NCBI RefSeq assembly: GCF_023017105.1
Contig: NZ_JALKEV010000015.1
Location: 62,001-126,000 of the forward strand
Length of the DNA stretch: 64,000 nt
Reading direction: 5' to 3'
Source: Halalkalibacter sp. APA_J-10(15)
GTDB lineage: Bacteria; Bacillota; Bacilli; Bacillales; Bacillaceae_D
The translations under genes and the position numbers were made by a program. Position 1 is the stretch's first letter. The number at the start of each line of letters is the position of its first letter. The notes under the pieces were generated by a model. That model ran no database searches and was not told where the DNA came from. It saw only the letters and a program-made list of their open reading frames with translations. Below are positions 62,833-64,000 of the stretch, piece by piece.

Positions 62833-63699
62833 TTGGACAAAAAAATTATTATCAACGCTGATGATTTCGGTTTAAGTTATGGTGTATCTGATGGAATATT
62901 AAAAGCGCACCAAGAAGGCATAGTTACAAGTACTTCACTTATGACTAATCAAATTGACTCTGTAAGAGCATTGATCGAGGGTTTGAAATATCCTAATTTA
63001 GGAATAGGAGTGCACCTCGTAATAACAAAAGGAAGTCCAATTTCTAATCAAAATGACGTGTGTTCATTAGTGGATAGTACAGGTGAATTTTATAATCAAA
63101 ATGAACTTTACAAAAGAAGGGGCAAGATTGAAATAAATGAAATTTATATTGAATATTGTAATCAAATTGAAAGGTTTTTTCGAATTTCTGGAAGGTTACC
63201 AAACCATTTAAATACACATCATTTTATTGGTAATATTTATCCGCCTTTTTTTAAAATATTATTAAAAGTAGCTGAAAAATATAACTTACCTATAAGATTT
63301 CCTAAATTTGAAGAGCGATTATTTGATATTAACGAGCTAACGTATTTACTAGGGGGTATACCGGTTGAAAAATTAAGAAAATATCAAGAAGAGAATTATA
63401 ACTTATTAAAGAATAGTAAGGTTATTTATCCTGATAATTTTATACCTGGATTTTTTGGTATAAATAAAATTACTAAGGAAAACCTACTAAGTATATTGGA
63501 TAGTTCTGATCAGCTAACTGAAATAATGGTACATCCTGGCTTTATAGATAAGTATCTGACCAAAATTTCTACGTATACAGATGAAAGAAAAAAAGAATTA
63601 AACGTATTAATTAGTAGAGAAATTAAAGAGTATGTGAAGAGTAATAGAGTGAATTTAATAAACCAAGAGTTTTTAATTCATAATTCAATACAAATATAA
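62833..63699 (+). CDS. YdjC/ChbG-family deacetylase
   Basis: A 288-residue member of the ChbG/HpnK carbohydrate deacetylase family. Metal-binding and catalytic residues: Asp in INADDFGLSYGVSDGI, His in GIGVHLVITKG, His in HLNTHHFIG, and the late EIMVHPGF motif. TTG at 62833 with GAGAGGAG upstream is chosen; the longer frame from 62779 overlaps the kinase gene. HpnK and ChbG remove N-acetyl groups from amino sugars, so this is a second probable sugar N-deacetylase in the cluster. Confidence 0.88.
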   Translation: MDKKIIINADDFGLSYGVSDGILKAHQEGIVTSTSLMTNQIDSVRALIEGLKYPNLGIGVHLVITKGSPISNQNDVCSLVDSTGEFYNQNELYKRRGKIEINEIYIEYCNQIERFFRISGRLPNHLNTHHFIGNIYPPFFKILLKVAEKYNLPIRFPKFEERLFDINELTYLLGGIPVEKLRKYQEENYNLLKNSKVIYPDNFIPGFFGINKITKENLLSILDSSDQLTEIMVHPGFIDKYLTKISTYTDERKKELNVLISREIKEYVKSNRVNLINQEFLIHNSIQI

Positions 63700-63713
63700 A
63701 TGGAGGAGTAATT

Positions 63714-64000
63714 ATGTCACGAATCTCTTTATGTATTCTTGTGAAAAACGAAGGTTATTTGTTAGAAAAATGTTTAAAAACTATAAAAGGTGAAGTTGAA
63801 GAAATAATTGTTGTTAATAATGGATCAATTGATAACACTAAACAAATTGCAGAATCCTATGGAAGCATAGTTATAGATCTTCCTAACTCCTCTTTAGATA
63901 ATGCTCGGCAAGCTTATTTAGAAGCAGCAACACAACCATGGATTTTAGTTTTAGATGCTGATGAAATGTTATATCCGAAAGATATTATAGAAATAAAAAA
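63714..64000 (+). CDS. Family 2 glycosyltransferase (partial, runs off the window)
   Basis: ATG at 63714 with TGGAGGAG upstream; the first 95 codons are inside the window. SLCILVKNEGYLLEKCLKTI, EIIVVNNGSIDNTKQIAESYG and the DxD-type WILVLDADEML are typical of GT2 enzymes of the SunT/LPS-core type. The rest lies beyond 64000, so the cluster continues. Confidence 0.85.
   Translation, partial: MSRISLCILVKNEGYLLEKCLKTIKGEVEEIIVVNNGSIDNTKQIAESYGSIVIDLPNSSLDNARQAYLEAATQPWILVLDADEMLYPKDIIEIK

Overview
The window comes from a low-GC Gram-positive, endospore-forming member of the Bacillaceae. Gene order over the first 45 kb closely follows the Bacillus subtilis uvrA–hprK–lgt–ppaX–his–trxB–rapZ–yvcK–whiA–crh–clpP–cggR–gapA–pgk–tpiA–gpmI–eno–ger–secG–rnr–smpB–ssrA neighbourhood. 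An alkaliphilic Bacillus relative is possible, but the sequence alone does not settle the genus.

Layout. 1-12.7 kb: the 3' end of uvrA, an envelope-stress trio (yvlB/yvlC/yvlD-like), hprK-lgt-ppaX-acetyltransferase, then a compact hisZGDBHAFI operon with its own sigma-A promoter and terminator. 12.9-14.9 kb: two strain-specific genes, an amino-acid permease or exporter and an AdaA-type methyl-phosphotriester sensor. 15-21.6 kb: TPR protein, trxB, Nudix, rapZ, yvcK, whiA and crh. 22.1-22.9 kb: clpP on the minus strand under a CtsR-box promoter. 23-25.8 kb: a YtrA-type GntR regulator with an ABC transporter. 25.9-33.4 kb: a glutaredoxin-like protein, then cggR-gapA-pgk-tpiA-gpmI-eno behind a CggR operator. 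33.8-36 kb: a sugar isomerase/epimerase plus GMC oxidoreductase pair. 36-40.3 kb: a ger(A-C-D-B) spore germinant receptor operon with a sigma-G-like promoter. 40.4-45.6 kb: secG, carboxylesterase, rnr, a minus-strand YjfB-like gene, smpB and tmRNA.

At the 3' end of tmRNA the character changes sharply. DNA becomes AT-rich, arginine codons shift from CGN to AGA, and three insertion sequences of different families lie nearly end to end (IS1182/IS5-like, IS21, IS4). Beyond them an all-plus-strand accessory gene set runs off the window edge: a three-gene ABC-2 exporter, a GH3 glycosidase without signal peptide, a PIG-L-type deacetylase, an arginine-deiminase/amidinotransferase-superfamily enzyme, a membrane GT2, a TauD/clavaminate-synthase-like oxygenase, an APH-like kinase, a YdjC/ChbG-type deacetylase and a second GT2. 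Together these resemble a biosynthesis, self-protection and export cluster for an amino- or guanidino-modified sugar compound. This is the best candidate for an undescribed system here.

Several intergenic regions of the core carry dispersed repeats. One is a ~170-185 bp element with three full copies whose stems co-vary (674-858, 5888-6064, 40705-40872). Another is a ~20 bp motif with consensus AATAGCGGAANGAGGATTCC, scattered in both orientations at three loci.
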